From assembly GCF_011039175.1 (NCBI RefSeq), contig NZ_JAAKEN010000015.1:1-64000 (forward strand): DNA of 64,000 bases, given 5' to 3'. The notes under the pieces are model-generated. The model saw only the letters and a program-made list of their open reading frames with translations, was not told the origin of the DNA and searched no databases. Shown here piece by piece: positions 16,709-25,676 of this stretch (position 1 is its first letter; each line of letters starts with the position of its first letter). A program made the position numbers and the translations under genes. The stretch comes from Slackia sp. ZJ119 (GTDB taxonomy: Bacteria; Actinomycetota; Coriobacteriia; Coriobacteriales; Eggerthellaceae).

Positions 16709-18196
16709 ATGCAACTGAATCTCTCAAACGTAAGCTACGCCTACCCCGATGCGGCGTCTCCTGCAATCGCCGACGTCAGCGCCACGTTCCCATCAGGATG
16801 GACGGGCGTCATCGGCGACAACGGATGCGGCAAAAGCACGCTCGCCCGCGTCGCCGCCCGTCTCATCAGGCCTGATTCCGGGTCGGCAAGCCCGAAGCTG
16901 TTCTCGGCCTACTGCGAGCAGGACTCGTCCCAGGCGCCGGAAAACCTGCTCGACCTCGCGTCGGATTGGGGACAAGAGGCGCAACGCGTGCGAGCGCTGC
17001 TGCACATCGAGGACGATTGGTTCTGGCGCTACGAGACGCTCTCGGGCGGCCAGCAGAAGCGGCTTCAGATCGCGTGTGCGCTCTACATGCGCCCCGACGT
17101 CCTTGTCATGGACGAGCCGACGAACGACCTCGACGCCGCAACGTGCGACATCGTAAAGGAAGCGCTCGCCTCGTTTGCCGGCATCGGCATCCTCATCTCG
17201 CACGACAGAGATCTGCTGGACAGCCTCGTGAGCCAGAGCCTGCTGTGCGAAGGCTCTCGTTGGACCATGCGTCCCGGCGGGTATTCGAAGGCAAGCGGCC
17301 AAGCGGCAAGCGAGCGTATCTTCGCAATGCGGGATCGGGAGAAAGCCGCGCACAAAGCGAAGCGCTTGAAAACGGAAGCCCAGCGCAGATGCGAGGAGGC
17401 CGCTCGGCAGAAGAGCAAGCGAAGCAAGCGCGGTTTGGACAAAAACGACAGCGACGCGCGAGAGAGGATCGGCCGCGCCATATTCACCGGAAAGGACGGC
17501 GTCGCGGGAAAGCTCTCGGCGACCATGGACAAAAGGCTTGCCAAGGCCGAAGCCGAGCTTTTGGAGAAATCCGTCCCGAAACGATACGACCATCGCATCG
17601 GCGAGTTCGGGGAGGCCGCCCTATCAAACCATGTGGCCCACGTGGACAAGACGCGGCTTCGGGCAGGCGAGTTCTTTGTCGAGGTGCCAGAGCTTTGGAT
17701 ATCCCCCGCTGACCATGTGGTGCTGACCGGCGCAAACGGCACCGGCAAGAGCCTTGTGGTGCGAAGCATCATCGAGTCCGTTCCCGACAACATCAAGGCG
17801 GCCTACGTGCCTCAGAATGTCGGAGCGAACGAACGAGAACGCACGCTGCTGTCGCTTCGAAGCCAAACCCCGGAACGGAAAGGCCTCATCCTCTCCATTG
17901 TGGCACGTCTGAACTCCAGCCCCGACAAGCTGCTCGACGGCAACGACCTGAGCCCGGGCGAGCTGCGCAAGCTCATGCTTGCCGAAGGACTCGTCACGAA
18001 TCCAAACTTCCTCGTGCTCGACGAGCCCGCCAACCACCTTGACGTCGGTTCGATCGAGGCGCTCCAAAACATGCTTGCGAGCTTTCCCGGGGCGATCCTT
18101 TTGGTGACGCACGACAGACGCTTGGCAGATGCGACAGCGCAAACGGAATGGAAGATTGAGCAGCATGGAGGCGCCTTTGAATTGAAGGTTACCTGA
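16709..18196 (+). CDS. ABC-F family ATP-binding protein
   Basis: A 495-residue soluble protein with two nucleotide-binding domains and no transmembrane part. NBD1 has GDNGCGKST (Walker A), LSGGQQKR (signature) and VLVMDEPTNDLD (Walker B). NBD2 has GANGTGKS, LSPGELRKLMLA and VLDEPANHLD. The linker between them is basic and helical (AAHKAKRLKTEAQRR), as expected for the ribosome-reaching arm of ABC-F factors. It probably acts on the ribosome, either as an antibiotic-protection factor or as a translation factor; the specificity cannot be told from sequence. AAGGAG precedes the ATG. It is flanked by long non-coding stretches, so it is monocistronic. Confidence 0.9.
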   Translation: MQLNLSNVSYAYPDAASPAIADVSATFPSGWTGVIGDNGCGKSTLARVAARLIRPDSGSASPKLFSAYCEQDSSQAPENLLDLASDWGQEAQRVRALLHIEDDWFWRYETLSGGQQKRLQIACALYMRPDVLVMDEPTNDLDAATCDIVKEALASFAGIGILISHDRDLLDSLVSQSLLCEGSRWTMRPGGYSKASGQAASERIFAMRDREKAAHKAKRLKTEAQRRCEEAARQKSKRSKRGLDKNDSDARERIGRAIFTGKDGVAGKLSATMDKRLAKAEAELLEKSVPKRYDHRIGEFGEAALSNHVAHVDKTRLRAGEFFVEVPELWISPADHVVLTGANGTGKSLVVRSIIESVPDNIKAAYVPQNVGANERERTLLSLRSQTPERKGLILSIVARLNSSPDKLLDGNDLSPGELRKLMLAEGLVTNPNFLVLDEPANHLDVGSIEALQNMLASFPGAILLVTHDRRLADATAQTEWKIEQHGGAFELKVT

Positions 18197-18292
18197 AACG
18201 AGCGCATCCATCCGCAGTTAGCTTGCAAAGGCTGCCTTCTTCACGCTCTCTGGATGCACACGCCTGATGCGAGGACGCACTCGAGCTGTCGC

Positions 18293-18568
18293 CTCACATT
18301 CATATGGACTTTCGCTACAAAAGCCCAATGAATGTGAGGCCGATTTGCAAAAGTCCAACGAATGTCCGATTACGAATCCGTTAATTCGTAACACTAAAGT
18401 AACGTAAGGATTATGATCAGGCCTTATTCGCGAGTCTCAAATTGAGCGACTTGCAAGACCGCACATTGCTTCGACTTTTGTCCAAAAAAGAGCGGACATT
18501 CATTGGACCTTTGCAATGTGACCGGACATGAGCCTGCGCTCTCGTTGCAAAAGTCGAATCAGCGTACG
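18293..18568. repeat. Cluster of six about 22-bp repeats in alternating orientation
   Basis: The core reads TTGCAAAAGTCCAAYGAATGTSNG. Plus-strand copies lie at 18314-18338, 18345-18368 and 18544-18568 (diverged). Minus-strand copies lie at 18293-18315, 18461-18483 (diverged) and 18493-18516. Between them is a perfect 8-bp dyad TTACGAAT/ATTCGTAA (18370-18391). The surrounding 18197-18998 has no gene I can support, apart from a 7-bp hairpin at 18744-18760. Confidence 0.65.
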
Positions 18569-18998
18569 AATCTCTTCTCTCGGCAGAAGACGCTGACCCA
18601 GATAATTGCCTTCGAAGGAAACCGCCAGCTGCCCTAACGCACGGCGCCCATCACGCCCATACCGGAAACCTCCGCCTATTCACCTGCAGAAGACCAGCAC
18701 GGCCAAGCCGCGGCATTGGACAAAACGCCTGGCAAACGGCGCACGACACGAAACGTGTCGCCGATGCGACGGCGCGGCTCTTTCCTGTTCCGCCGCCCCC
18801 TCCTACCTTCGGTCTTGCATCTCAGGGAACACAGACCGCTTCCGCCAGCCCTGCGCAGGCGGGGCAAGACAACTTTAGGCCTCGCCTGCGCACTCCGGCG
18901 CACGCTCGGCCTAAAGCCCCATCCGTCCGCCCCGTCCGCGCAAGACGAGCCGGCGCCGGCCAGTGCCTCCCTCGGCAAAACGAAAGGAAGCGATACGC

Positions 18999-19685
18999 AT
19001 GCAAAATGCAATACAAAAGGGAAGAGGGCCCTTCGCAGGGCCGGCGCTGCTGGCCGCCTTCGCGCTCTGGACCGCGCTGGTCCAATGCGTGGACGTACGG
19101 CCCGTCGGCCAGAACGGGACGGACGTCGGCTTCGCGACGTTCAACGTGTGGTTCCACGAGTTGACGGGCGTTCACATGGGCATTTACCTGGTCACGGACT
19201 GGCTCGGCCTCGTGCCGATCGCAGTCTGCGTGTGCTTCGGAGCGCTGGGCGCCGTGCAGTTGATCAGGCGCAGAAGCCTGCTTCGCGTGGACGCGGACCT
19301 CCTTCTGCTCGGCGTCCATTACATCCTCGTCGTCTTCGGGTACCTCGTCTTCGAGGCGGTCCCGATCAATTACCGCCCCGTGCCCATAGACGGAATGATG
19401 GAGGCGTCGTATCCTTCTTCTACGACGCTTCTGGTCCTGAGCGTCATGCCGACGCTGAGGTACCAGGTCGACCGCAGGGCAAAAAGCCCGGCCCTCAGGG
19501 GCGCTGCAACGGCGTTTGCGGCCGTGTTCTCGGCGCTTATGGTGCTCGGGCGGCTGGTCTCGGGCGTCCATTGGGCGACGGACATCGTCGGAGCCGCTCT
19601 TTTGGCGGCCGGGCTGTTCATGACGTACCGGTCGGCCGTCGCATACGCGGACCGCAGAAGGGCCGAGCCGAACGCGGAGGGATGA
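18999..19685 (+). CDS. PAP2 superfamily membrane phosphatase
   Basis: 228 residues from the ATG at 18999, behind GAAAGGAAG. It has about five hydrophobic segments. The PAP2 catalytic motifs are EASYPSSTT (domain 2, near residue 130) and GRLVSGVHWATDI (domain 3, near residue 190), carrying the Ser, His and Arg residues expected. Substrates of the family are lipid phosphates such as undecaprenyl or phosphatidylglycerol phosphates, cleaved on the outer face of the membrane. The stop lies 2 bp before the ATG of the XRE-type regulator, so the two form one operon. Confidence 0.88.
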   Translation: MQNAIQKGRGPFAGPALLAAFALWTALVQCVDVRPVGQNGTDVGFATFNVWFHELTGVHMGIYLVTDWLGLVPIAVCVCFGALGAVQLIRRRSLLRVDADLLLLGVHYILVVFGYLVFEAVPINYRPVPIDGMMEASYPSSTTLLVLSVMPTLRYQVDRRAKSPALRGAATAFAAVFSALMVLGRLVSGVHWATDIVGAALLAAGLFMTYRSAVAYADRRRAEPNAEG

Positions 19686-19687
19686 GG

Positions 19688-20290
19688 ATGGAGTTTTGCG
19701 AGAAGCTGCAGGAACTGAGGCGGGCGAAGTCGCTCACGCAGGAGGAGCTCGCCCGCGCCCTTTATGTCTCTCGGACGGCAGTGTCGAAATGGGAGTCAGG
19801 CAGGGGCTACCCGAGCATCGATTCGCTCAAGCAGCTCTCCCGGTTCTTCTCGGTGTCGATCGACGAGCTTGTCTGCCCGGACGAGATCATCGCGGCGGCA
19901 GAAGAAGAGCAGAAGGAGCTTGCCGGCAGGTACCGCTCCCTCGTCTGCGGCGCACTCGACGTGCTCCTTGCCGTGCTTTTGTTCATACCCGTCTTCGGCA
20001 ACGGTGCGGACTCCCCCGCCGCGTCGGCGCTGTTCGCCCTGACCGGCGTCAGCCCCTGGCTGAAAGCCGTGTTCGCGGCGCTCGTCTGCGCCACGGTTCT
20101 CGAAGGCGCGTTCGGGCTGCTCGCGGCCGGCCTCGGCAAGCCGGCGTGGAGCAGGCGCCTGCTCGCCGCGGGCATGGCCCTCTCGGTCGCAAGCGTCGCA
20201 GCGTTCATCGCCTCCCGGCAGCCGTATGCGGGGATCGTCTGCTTCGCCCTGCTCGTGGCAAAAGGCTTCTTCGTCTTTCAGGGGAAGTAG
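19688..20290 (+). CDS. XRE-family regulator with membrane-spanning C-terminus
   Basis: 200 residues. The N-terminal HTH_3 domain (residues 1-62) is clear: LTQEELARALYVSRTAVSKWE, with the usual DNA-recognition helix. After a short acidic linker come three to four hydrophobic segments, making it a membrane-tethered regulator. The start at 19688 is preferred over the ATG at 19682 because GGAGG lies 7 bases upstream. The gene follows the PAP2 phosphatase, so it may sense envelope state. The last 48 codons of a close paralogue are found at 60134-60282. Confidence 0.88.
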   Translation: MEFCEKLQELRRAKSLTQEELARALYVSRTAVSKWESGRGYPSIDSLKQLSRFFSVSIDELVCPDEIIAAAEEEQKELAGRYRSLVCGALDVLLAVLLFIPVFGNGADSPAASALFALTGVSPWLKAVFAALVCATVLEGAFGLLAAGLGKPAWSRRLLAAGMALSVASVAAFIASRQPYAGIVCFALLVAKGFFVFQGK

Positions 20291-20311
20291 GTTCGGACGG
20301 ACCTTGCGCGC

Positions 20312-21613
20312 TCACCTTCTGTCTGAACCGGCATCCGCATCAAGGGCGCGGATGGACTTCGGAAGGTAGGTGGCGCAGCCCACGGCAAGGCAGACCAGGC
20401 CGTCGATTACGAAGAACGGGGCGACGCCGACAGCCTCGGCCAGCACGCCGCCGAGCGCCACGCCCACCGGCGTGGCCAGCCCGAGGGCCGCAGTGATAAG
20501 CCCCATGGCGCGTCCGAGCTTCTCTTCTGGTACCGCGCGCTGCACAAGCGTCATAAGGGGCCCGTTGAACCAGGCGCACGCCACGGCCATGATGACGACG
20601 AGGACGACGAACGCACCGAACGCGTCCGACGGCAACAGCCCGCACGCAGCGGTGGCCAGACCGACGACGACGGCCGCCGCCGCGATGAGCGCCGCCAGGC
20701 GCCTGCCGCCGCCCCATACCATGAGCACGGCCGAACCCGCCAGCATACCGATGCCGAACGCCGCCTCCGTGAGCGACGCCGCGTAGCCGTCGCCGCCGAA
20801 GTGGTCGTAGGTCATGAGCGGGAACACGGCCGAGAGCGGCCCGAAGGTCGTCATGCCCGCGGTCACCATCACGATGAGCAGCCCCAGCCCGCGGCGGGCG
20901 GTCACGGCGCGCCAGCCGTCGCGCAGGTTGGCGAGAACGTGCTGCTGCTTCGCCGCCTCGTCGGTCACGGTCGGGACCTTCGCCAGCGCGAGCCCCAGAA
21001 TGGCAAGCGCCGCGCCCGCGAAATCGAGGAACATCACTGAAGAGAACCCCAGCGTGGTGTACAAGAATATGCCAAGCGCCGGCGCGCCGATGGAGGTGAG
21101 GGAGACCAGCAGCTGGTCGAGCGCGTTGATGCGAACCAGATGCCTGTCGGGCACCAGCAGGGGCATGGCCGCCATCATGGCCGGCGCGTGGAAGGCCTGG
21201 GCGACCGCGCGGGCGACGCACACCGCCAGCAGAAGAGGGAGGGACACGTCGCCCGCGAGGATGAGCAGACCGGCGGCAAGCGACACGATCCCGACCGCTC
21301 CGTCGGCGGCGATCATGATGGCCTTGCGGTTGTGCCGGTCGGCCACCACCCCGCCGAACGGAGAGATGAGCCCCGTGGGCAGCAAGACGCACACGGTCAT
21401 GAAGGACAGCATGAGCGCGCTGCCGGTCGATTCAGTCACGTACCACACCACCGCATAGCCCGCGGCGCCGCTGGTCAGCATCGACGCCGCCTGTCCGGCC
21501 CAGATGAAGGCGACGGTCGCAAGCCAGCGTTTCGGCAGCGGCAGGCCGGCGGCGCTCACGAGGGCGGAACGGCCGGGGCGCGGCGCGGGCGAAGCGCTTT
21601 CGTTTTCGGTCAT
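20312..21613 (-). CDS. MFS transporter, macrolide-efflux-like (MFS_3)
   Basis: 433 residues from the ATG at 21613, behind AAGGAGATCCTC. About twelve hydrophobic segments are present. The loop 2-3 signature FGGVVADRHNRK and the N-terminal AGQAASMLTSGAAGYAVVWY resemble the MefA/multidrug branch of the major facilitator superfamily, which exports drugs by proton antiport. It is convergent with the XRE gene. No local repressor is evident. The substrate is unknown. Confidence 0.85.
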   Translation of the reverse strand: MTENESASPAPRPGRSALVSAAGLPLPKRWLATVAFIWAGQAASMLTSGAAGYAVVWYVTESTGSALMLSFMTVCVLLPTGLISPFGGVVADRHNRKAIMIAADGAVGIVSLAAGLLILAGDVSLPLLLAVCVARAVAQAFHAPAMMAAMPLLVPDRHLVRINALDQLLVSLTSIGAPALGIFLYTTLGFSSVMFLDFAGAALAILGLALAKVPTVTDEAAKQQHVLANLRDGWRAVTARRGLGLLIVMVTAGMTTFGPLSAVFPLMTYDHFGGDGYAASLTEAAFGIGMLAGSAVLMVWGGGRRLAALIAAAAVVVGLATAACGLLPSDAFGAFVVLVVIMAVACAWFNGPLMTLVQRAVPEEKLGRAMGLITAALGLATPVGVALGGVLAEAVGVAPFFVIDGLVCLAVGCATYLPKSIRALDADAGSDRR

Positions 21614-21967
21614 GAGGATCTCCTTCAAGCCAACCTGCCCCACGATAAGTATACCCAGTCACGTAAAGCTCGAAGGCTTTTTTCCTGATAGGAAAGCCAT
21701 GCGCTTGCGTCCATGCACACCATCCCTTTCAAATCGCTGACAATGCTTAATATCGCGAAGGAGGGCGCAGTTCAAGACTGCAATTTCAGGCACAAAAATG
21801 GTATTGTAGGCGGTATCAGAGAGCGATTCTCCACAAAATCCTTTGCAGCGGTTATAGAATCAGGTGCTTGCGCCGTGCCTGATACAGGGCGACAATAGGC
21901 GACAATAGGGTCAGGGGCATTCTTTCGCATTTTCCCCAGGTCGGAGTGAGCAGCATCAGGCACCTCG

Positions 21968-22228
21968 GTGGCCATCGCCACCGTCAACGACTGGATGGCC
22001 CGCATGACCCGCGACGGATACGCGCCCAAAAGCGTTGCCATGCCCTTCCGCCTGCTCAAGCAGGCCATGAAGTGGGCGGTGGTGCAGGACTGTTTCGACA
22101 TGGACTTCGATATGGAAGACGAACCGGCACCTGCAACCTCTCTAGCGCCCGGCTTAAGCTTCACCGTCGAGCAGCTGGAGGCCATGCTTGTCCAGGCTAA
22201 GACCCGCCGAGCGACTGCAATCGAGTAG
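21968..22228 (+). pseudogene. Tyrosine integrase fragment (N-terminal core-binding domain)
   Basis: The frame VNDWMARMTRDGYAPKSVA continues with PFRLLKQAMKWAVVQDCF, matching the SAM-like core-binding domain of phage/ICE tyrosine recombinases. It then runs through PGLSFTVEQLEAML and stops before any catalytic R-HxxR-Y domain. No start with a ribosome binding site is visible. It is a relic. The stretch 21614-21967 contains nothing else recognisable apart from a short GCGACAATAG tandem repeat near 21888-21910. Confidence 0.65.
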
Positions 22229-22316
22229 AGACCGGCGGGAAGGCACTCTTGTATCAGGCGCCTTCTCCACTTGATACAATCCATCCAACCAAATGCAAAG
22301 AGAAAGGGCGGAAGCT

Positions 22317-23273
22317 ATGGCAGGAAAAGAGAAGGACCTATCCGCCAAATCCATGGAAGCAGAAGAAAACGCATCAGTTGCAATCGTCCCCGCGAACGAG
22401 CCGGCCATACGCGACCTCATATACACGGTGCGCGGGGCGCAGGTTATGCTTGACAGCGATCTGGCTGTCCTGTATGGGGTGGAAACTAAGGTGTTCAACC
22501 AAGCCGTCAGGCGCAATATCAAGCGTTTTCCCGATCGTTTTCGATTTCAGCTCACGCAGGAAGAGACCGAATCTTTGAGGTCACAATTTGTGACCTCAAA
22601 CGAAGGGGGACGCGGTGGCCGCCGCTACCTACCCTACGTCTTCACCGAGCAGGGGGTATCAATGCTTTCATCGGTGCTGCGTAGCGACACGGCTATTGAT
22701 GTTAGCATCAAAATCATGGACAGTTTCGTCGAGATGCGCCACTTCATCGCCAGCAACGCCGCTATGTTCGAGCAGGTGCGAGGCGTAGAGCTAAAGCTTC
22801 TCGAATACCAGAAAACAACCGACGAGCGCTTCGAGCGGGTGTTCGACTACATGAACACGCACGAGGCTCCCAAGCAGAAGGTGTTCTTCGACGGCCAGGT
22901 ATGGGATGCATTCGAGCTTTTGGTGTCGCTTATGCGGCAGGCAAAGCGCGAGATCGTGCTGATCGACGGTTACGTGGACACAGGCACGCTCAGCATCCTG
23001 GCGAAGAAGACAGACGGTGTGAACGTCACCGTGTGGACCCACCCGCGCACGCGCCTCGACCAGCACGACGTCGATACCTTCAACGCGCAGTACCCGCAGC
23101 TGGAAGTTCGCCACACGGAAGCCTTTCATGACCGCTTTCTCATCTTGGACGGCACGCAGGGCTACTTCGTCGGCGCCTCGCTCAAGGACGCCGGCAAGAA
23201 GAGCTTCGCCATCTCGCGCATCGAGGGTGAGGGGTTGGTAAGCGCGATCCTTTTGCGTCTCGAAAGACCGTGA
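22317..23273 (+). CDS. ORF6N-domain protein with PLD-like C-terminal domain
   Basis: 318 residues from the ATG at 22317. Residues about 30-120 form an ORF6N domain (IYTVRGAQVMLDSDLAVLYG, VFNQAVRRNIKRFPDRFRFQ), a DNA-associated module of phages and mobile elements. The C-terminal 130 residues (KREIVLIDGYVDTGTLSIL and HDRFLILDG) resemble the phospholipase-D/TIR-like fold seen in stand-alone ORF6N proteins of bacterial genomes; the H-D-R-F-L motif replaces HxK. The two domains are joined by a helical linker. Likely mobile-element cargo with a DNA-binding or nuclease-like role; the exact activity is unknown. Confidence 0.8.
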   Translation: MAGKEKDLSAKSMEAEENASVAIVPANEPAIRDLIYTVRGAQVMLDSDLAVLYGVETKVFNQAVRRNIKRFPDRFRFQLTQEETESLRSQFVTSNEGGRGGRRYLPYVFTEQGVSMLSSVLRSDTAIDVSIKIMDSFVEMRHFIASNAAMFEQVRGVELKLLEYQKTTDERFERVFDYMNTHEAPKQKVFFDGQVWDAFELLVSLMRQAKREIVLIDGYVDTGTLSILAKKTDGVNVTVWTHPRTRLDQHDVDTFNAQYPQLEVRHTEAFHDRFLILDGTQGYFVGASLKDAGKKSFAISRIEGEGLVSAILLRLERP

Positions 23274-23320
23274 AGGATACCATCGGCTGAGGTCGTGAAA
23301 TGCGGCCTTGGCCGAAAACG

Positions 23321-24259
23321 CTACGCCAGCAACTCGTTTACGCGCCTCTGCACAGATGCGTATCTCGACCCCAAACGCCGCCTCCGCTCTTCTCCGTTGC
23401 CGTAGTCGCCATTGATTACGGCACGGGCAAGTGCATCGATGTCAACCGAAGGACCAGAAGAGTCAGAGGGCAAACCAGTTCTAAGAATCTCGTTAACACG
23501 CCTCTGGACATCAGAATACTTATTGCCCAAAGCCTCCTTGCGCTCGTCACCGTTCCCGAACTCGCCGGCGATCACACGCCGTGCCAGATCATCGACGTTA
23601 TCAGAGGAAGGGTCGGAAAGCGAACCGCTCCCGTCAGCCTTGCCGTTGTAGTGCAGTATCCCGTCCCAGTGGCCGCTGTAATAGCCGTGCACCCGGCTCT
23701 CGCGCCCAGTCTGGTCACCCGGTGCGCCGTCGACGCCGCCCGTCTCGCTGATGCTGAACTCGGCCAAGAGGTCGGCCGTTCCGTCGTTGCGCACGCACAT
23801 GGCTGTGTGCGAACTCTCGTCCAGGTAGACGTCGCCGCGGGAGGCGCTGAAAGACATCGGCTTCCAGCTGAACAGGCCCGAGCCCAAAAACATCTCGCGC
23901 ATGCCCCCGGTCCAGTTGTAGCGCGTGATGAGGCCGTTGTACTGTGACCTTATGCGAAACGTCCCCCTGCAGGCGTAGGGCGCGTCATCGCCCTCGAAGG
24001 CGACGCGCACGTAGTCATGGTTCTGGCCATCATTGAGCTTCTCGGCGCTCGGGTAGATGCGGGGCTCTATGGAGCTTCCTATTGCCTGGCTTATCTGTCG
24101 CAGCGTGGTAGCGGCCACCTGCATGCCGCACACATCACCGTTATCCTTCACGCCGAAGTAGAGCTCGCCGGCCCCGTGCTTGTTGAGGATGGAGGCGATC
24201 GACGCCACGCCCTCCTTGAGCTCGGAGGTCCCGAGTTCCAGAGGTGTCGTTTTTTGCAT
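23321..24259 (-). CDS. Chimera: AlbA_2/Schlafen-like domain fused to C-terminal half of a phage lysin with two Cpl-7 repeats
   Basis: 312 residues from the ATG at 24259. Residues 1-90 form an AlbA_2 (Schlafen AAA_4) domain: SELKEGVASIASILNKHG, ELYFGVKDNGDV. From about residue 92 the sequence becomes an endolysin: YNWTGGMREMFLGSGLF, RGDVYLDESSHTAMCV, a GDQTGRES stretch and WDGILHYNG. It ends in two Cpl-7 cell-wall-binding repeats (VIAGEFGNGDERKEALG and VINGDYGNGEERRRRLG). The upstream half of the lysin, with the catalytic Cys, is missing. This looks like an in-frame deletion fusion rather than a designed two-domain protein, although the frame is fully open. No good ribosome binding site is seen. 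Confidence 0.65.
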   Translation of the reverse strand: MQKTTPLELGTSELKEGVASIASILNKHGAGELYFGVKDNGDVCGMQVAATTLRQISQAIGSSIEPRIYPSAEKLNDGQNHDYVRVAFEGDDAPYACRGTFRIRSQYNGLITRYNWTGGMREMFLGSGLFSWKPMSFSASRGDVYLDESSHTAMCVRNDGTADLLAEFSISETGGVDGAPGDQTGRESRVHGYYSGHWDGILHYNGKADGSGSLSDPSSDNVDDLARRVIAGEFGNGDERKEALGNKYSDVQRRVNEILRTGLPSDSSGPSVDIDALARAVINGDYGNGEERRRRLGSRYASVQRRVNELLA

Positions 24260-24306
24260 CAAGTCCGTACGATTCGGGAGAGGGTTTTGCTTCACGCGAT
24301 GGCGCA

Positions 24307-24909
24307 CTATTCGCCTCTAAGCGAGGAGGCCACTTCTCTCGGTGAGAGTCCAAAGATTCTCCAGACCGCGATGTCCATGCAGACGAATATCGCAACGTAG
24401 CTGCCGAGCGCGGCGAGCCAGCCCGCCCAAGATACGCCCGGCATGGCGAACGCCACGATGCCTATTGCCGCAGGAAGCATCAGCAGGAGCGCCGTGGCCA
24501 TTCCGGGGGAGTAGGGTTTCGCAAGATGGTGGATCTTGATGCCGACGATATGGATGATGGCTTCGAAGAATCCGAGGACAGCGGGGATGCCTGCGACCCA
24601 AGGAGCATACGGCCACACGAAGATGGGGGCCAGTGAGAAGAACGCGATGGCGATCACCACCGCTCCGTGCGAAAAGTCCTTCTGCATCTGGGTCGCACTC
24701 GTGACCCCGAACTTCTTCAGCATCAATTCGTAGAATCCTCCGGGGAAGCGCATCTCCTCCCATTCGTGCAGCGTCAGCGCGAAGAGGAAGAACACCAGCG
24801 CCTTTTGACCTGTCGGCATATCAGTCCAGGAGAACGCCATCCATACTCCAACCGCTGCCGCCACAATGGTCAGCAGCCAAATGTTGCCTTTCGCCCAAAG
24901 TTCCCTCAT
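24307..24909 (-). CDS. HXXEE-domain membrane protein
   Basis: A 200-residue, strongly hydrophobic protein with about six membrane segments. The HXXEE motif appears as LHEWEE in the second segment area, followed by FPGGF and later GFFEAIIHIVGIKI, all typical of the HXXEE domain family of unknown function. The family resemblance suggests a metal- or lipid-related membrane activity, but none has been established to my knowledge. The ATG overlaps the stop of the next HXXEE gene upstream (ATGA), with AAGGA in place, so the two are translated together. Residues 1-60 differ from its neighbour more than the motif regions do. Confidence 0.82.
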   Translation of the reverse strand: MRELWAKGNIWLLTIVAAAVGVWMAFSWTDMPTGQKALVFFLFALTLHEWEEMRFPGGFYELMLKKFGVTSATQMQKDFSHGAVVIAIAFFSLAPIFVWPYAPWVAGIPAVLGFFEAIIHIVGIKIHHLAKPYSPGMATALLLMLPAAIGIVAFAMPGVSWAGWLAALGSYVAIFVCMDIAVWRIFGLSPREVASSLRGE

Positions 24910-25565
24910 TGTCGTTCCTTTTTCTCTGCCTGTTGTTTGGTGCGCATTTCCTTGATCCTCGTACGCATCAGCTTCGGGAAGTCGCGGTACCTCATGCCGA
25001 CGAGCTTGGTCAGGCGGCTCTGCATGAGCGCGAAGCAAGCGATATAGAGCACGATGGCGACGAGGTATTCCCAAAGAGACACGGGGCAGTTCGTTATCAG
25101 GTAGACGAGGCAGCCGATGCCTACCGCCAATTCGGCGAGAGCGGTCACCATGCCCGGCGTGTAGGGCTTCTTCAGCCGGAACAGCTTTATGCCCATCATG
25201 TGCACGAAGCCCTCGAAGATGCCCAGATAGACGGGGAGCAGCACGACCAGCCAAATGGTGTCGAAGAAGAACGGTATCACGGTGAAGCCTATGATGAGCA
25301 CCATGGTGGGGATGCGCGAGAGATTTGCCGTTTCCTGGCTCACCGGCATCTTGAGGAGGTTCTTCGCGATGAGGTTGATGAAGCCGCCGGGGTACTTGCC
25401 TTCTTCCCACTCGTGCAAGGTGAACAGCCACATGAACACGATCATGAATCGTTGAATGGGGCTCATGCTCGGGTAGAGCGCGGCTGCGCACACGATGAAC
25501 GTGCCGAGCAAAAAAGTCAGGACTTCGAGATTGTATCGGGCTACCCAATTCTTCAAGGCGACCAC
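24906..25565 (-). CDS. HXXEE-domain membrane protein, tandem paralogue
   Basis: A 219-residue paralogue of the downstream protein. It has the same LHEWEE motif, the same PGGF and a matching FEGFVHMMGIKLFRL block, about six membrane segments and a basic cytoplasmic tail (RTRIKEMRTKQQAEKKERQ). It is the first gene of the pair and is transcribed divergently from a TetR regulator across a 111-bp intergenic region. The tail suggests inside positioning of the C-terminus. Two non-identical copies in one operon suggest a heteromer or a substrate pair. Confidence 0.82.
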   Translation of the reverse strand: MVALKNWVARYNLEVLTFLLGTFIVCAAALYPSMSPIQRFMIVFMWLFTLHEWEEGKYPGGFINLIAKNLLKMPVSQETANLSRIPTMVLIIGFTVIPFFFDTIWLVVLLPVYLGIFEGFVHMMGIKLFRLKKPYTPGMVTALAELAVGIGCLVYLITNCPVSLWEYLVAIVLYIACFALMQSRLTKLVGMRYRDFPKLMRTRIKEMRTKQQAEKKERQ

Positions 25566-25676
25566 CTCTGATTCGCATATTGACCGACATGTTGTTGGGC
25601 AATATTATGTTGGGTTATTTGACGGGCTTCATCAACCAACAAAGTTCCCGATATTGTCGGGAGGAATCAGGCGAAG
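25566..25676. promoter_or_regulatory. Divergent intergenic control region with GTTGGG repeats
   Basis: Between the HXXEE operon and the TetR gene are two direct GTTGGG repeats 16 bp apart (about 25597 and 25613). A reverse-oriented CCAAC follows (about 25634), then a GC-flanked dyad CCGATATTGTCGG just before the TetR ribosome binding site. The layout fits autoregulation by TetR and control of the HXXEE pair. Confidence 0.5.

Noticed and set aside
18293-18568. CRISPR array
   Set aside because: Repeats alternate in orientation, spacing is irregular and no cas gene is near.
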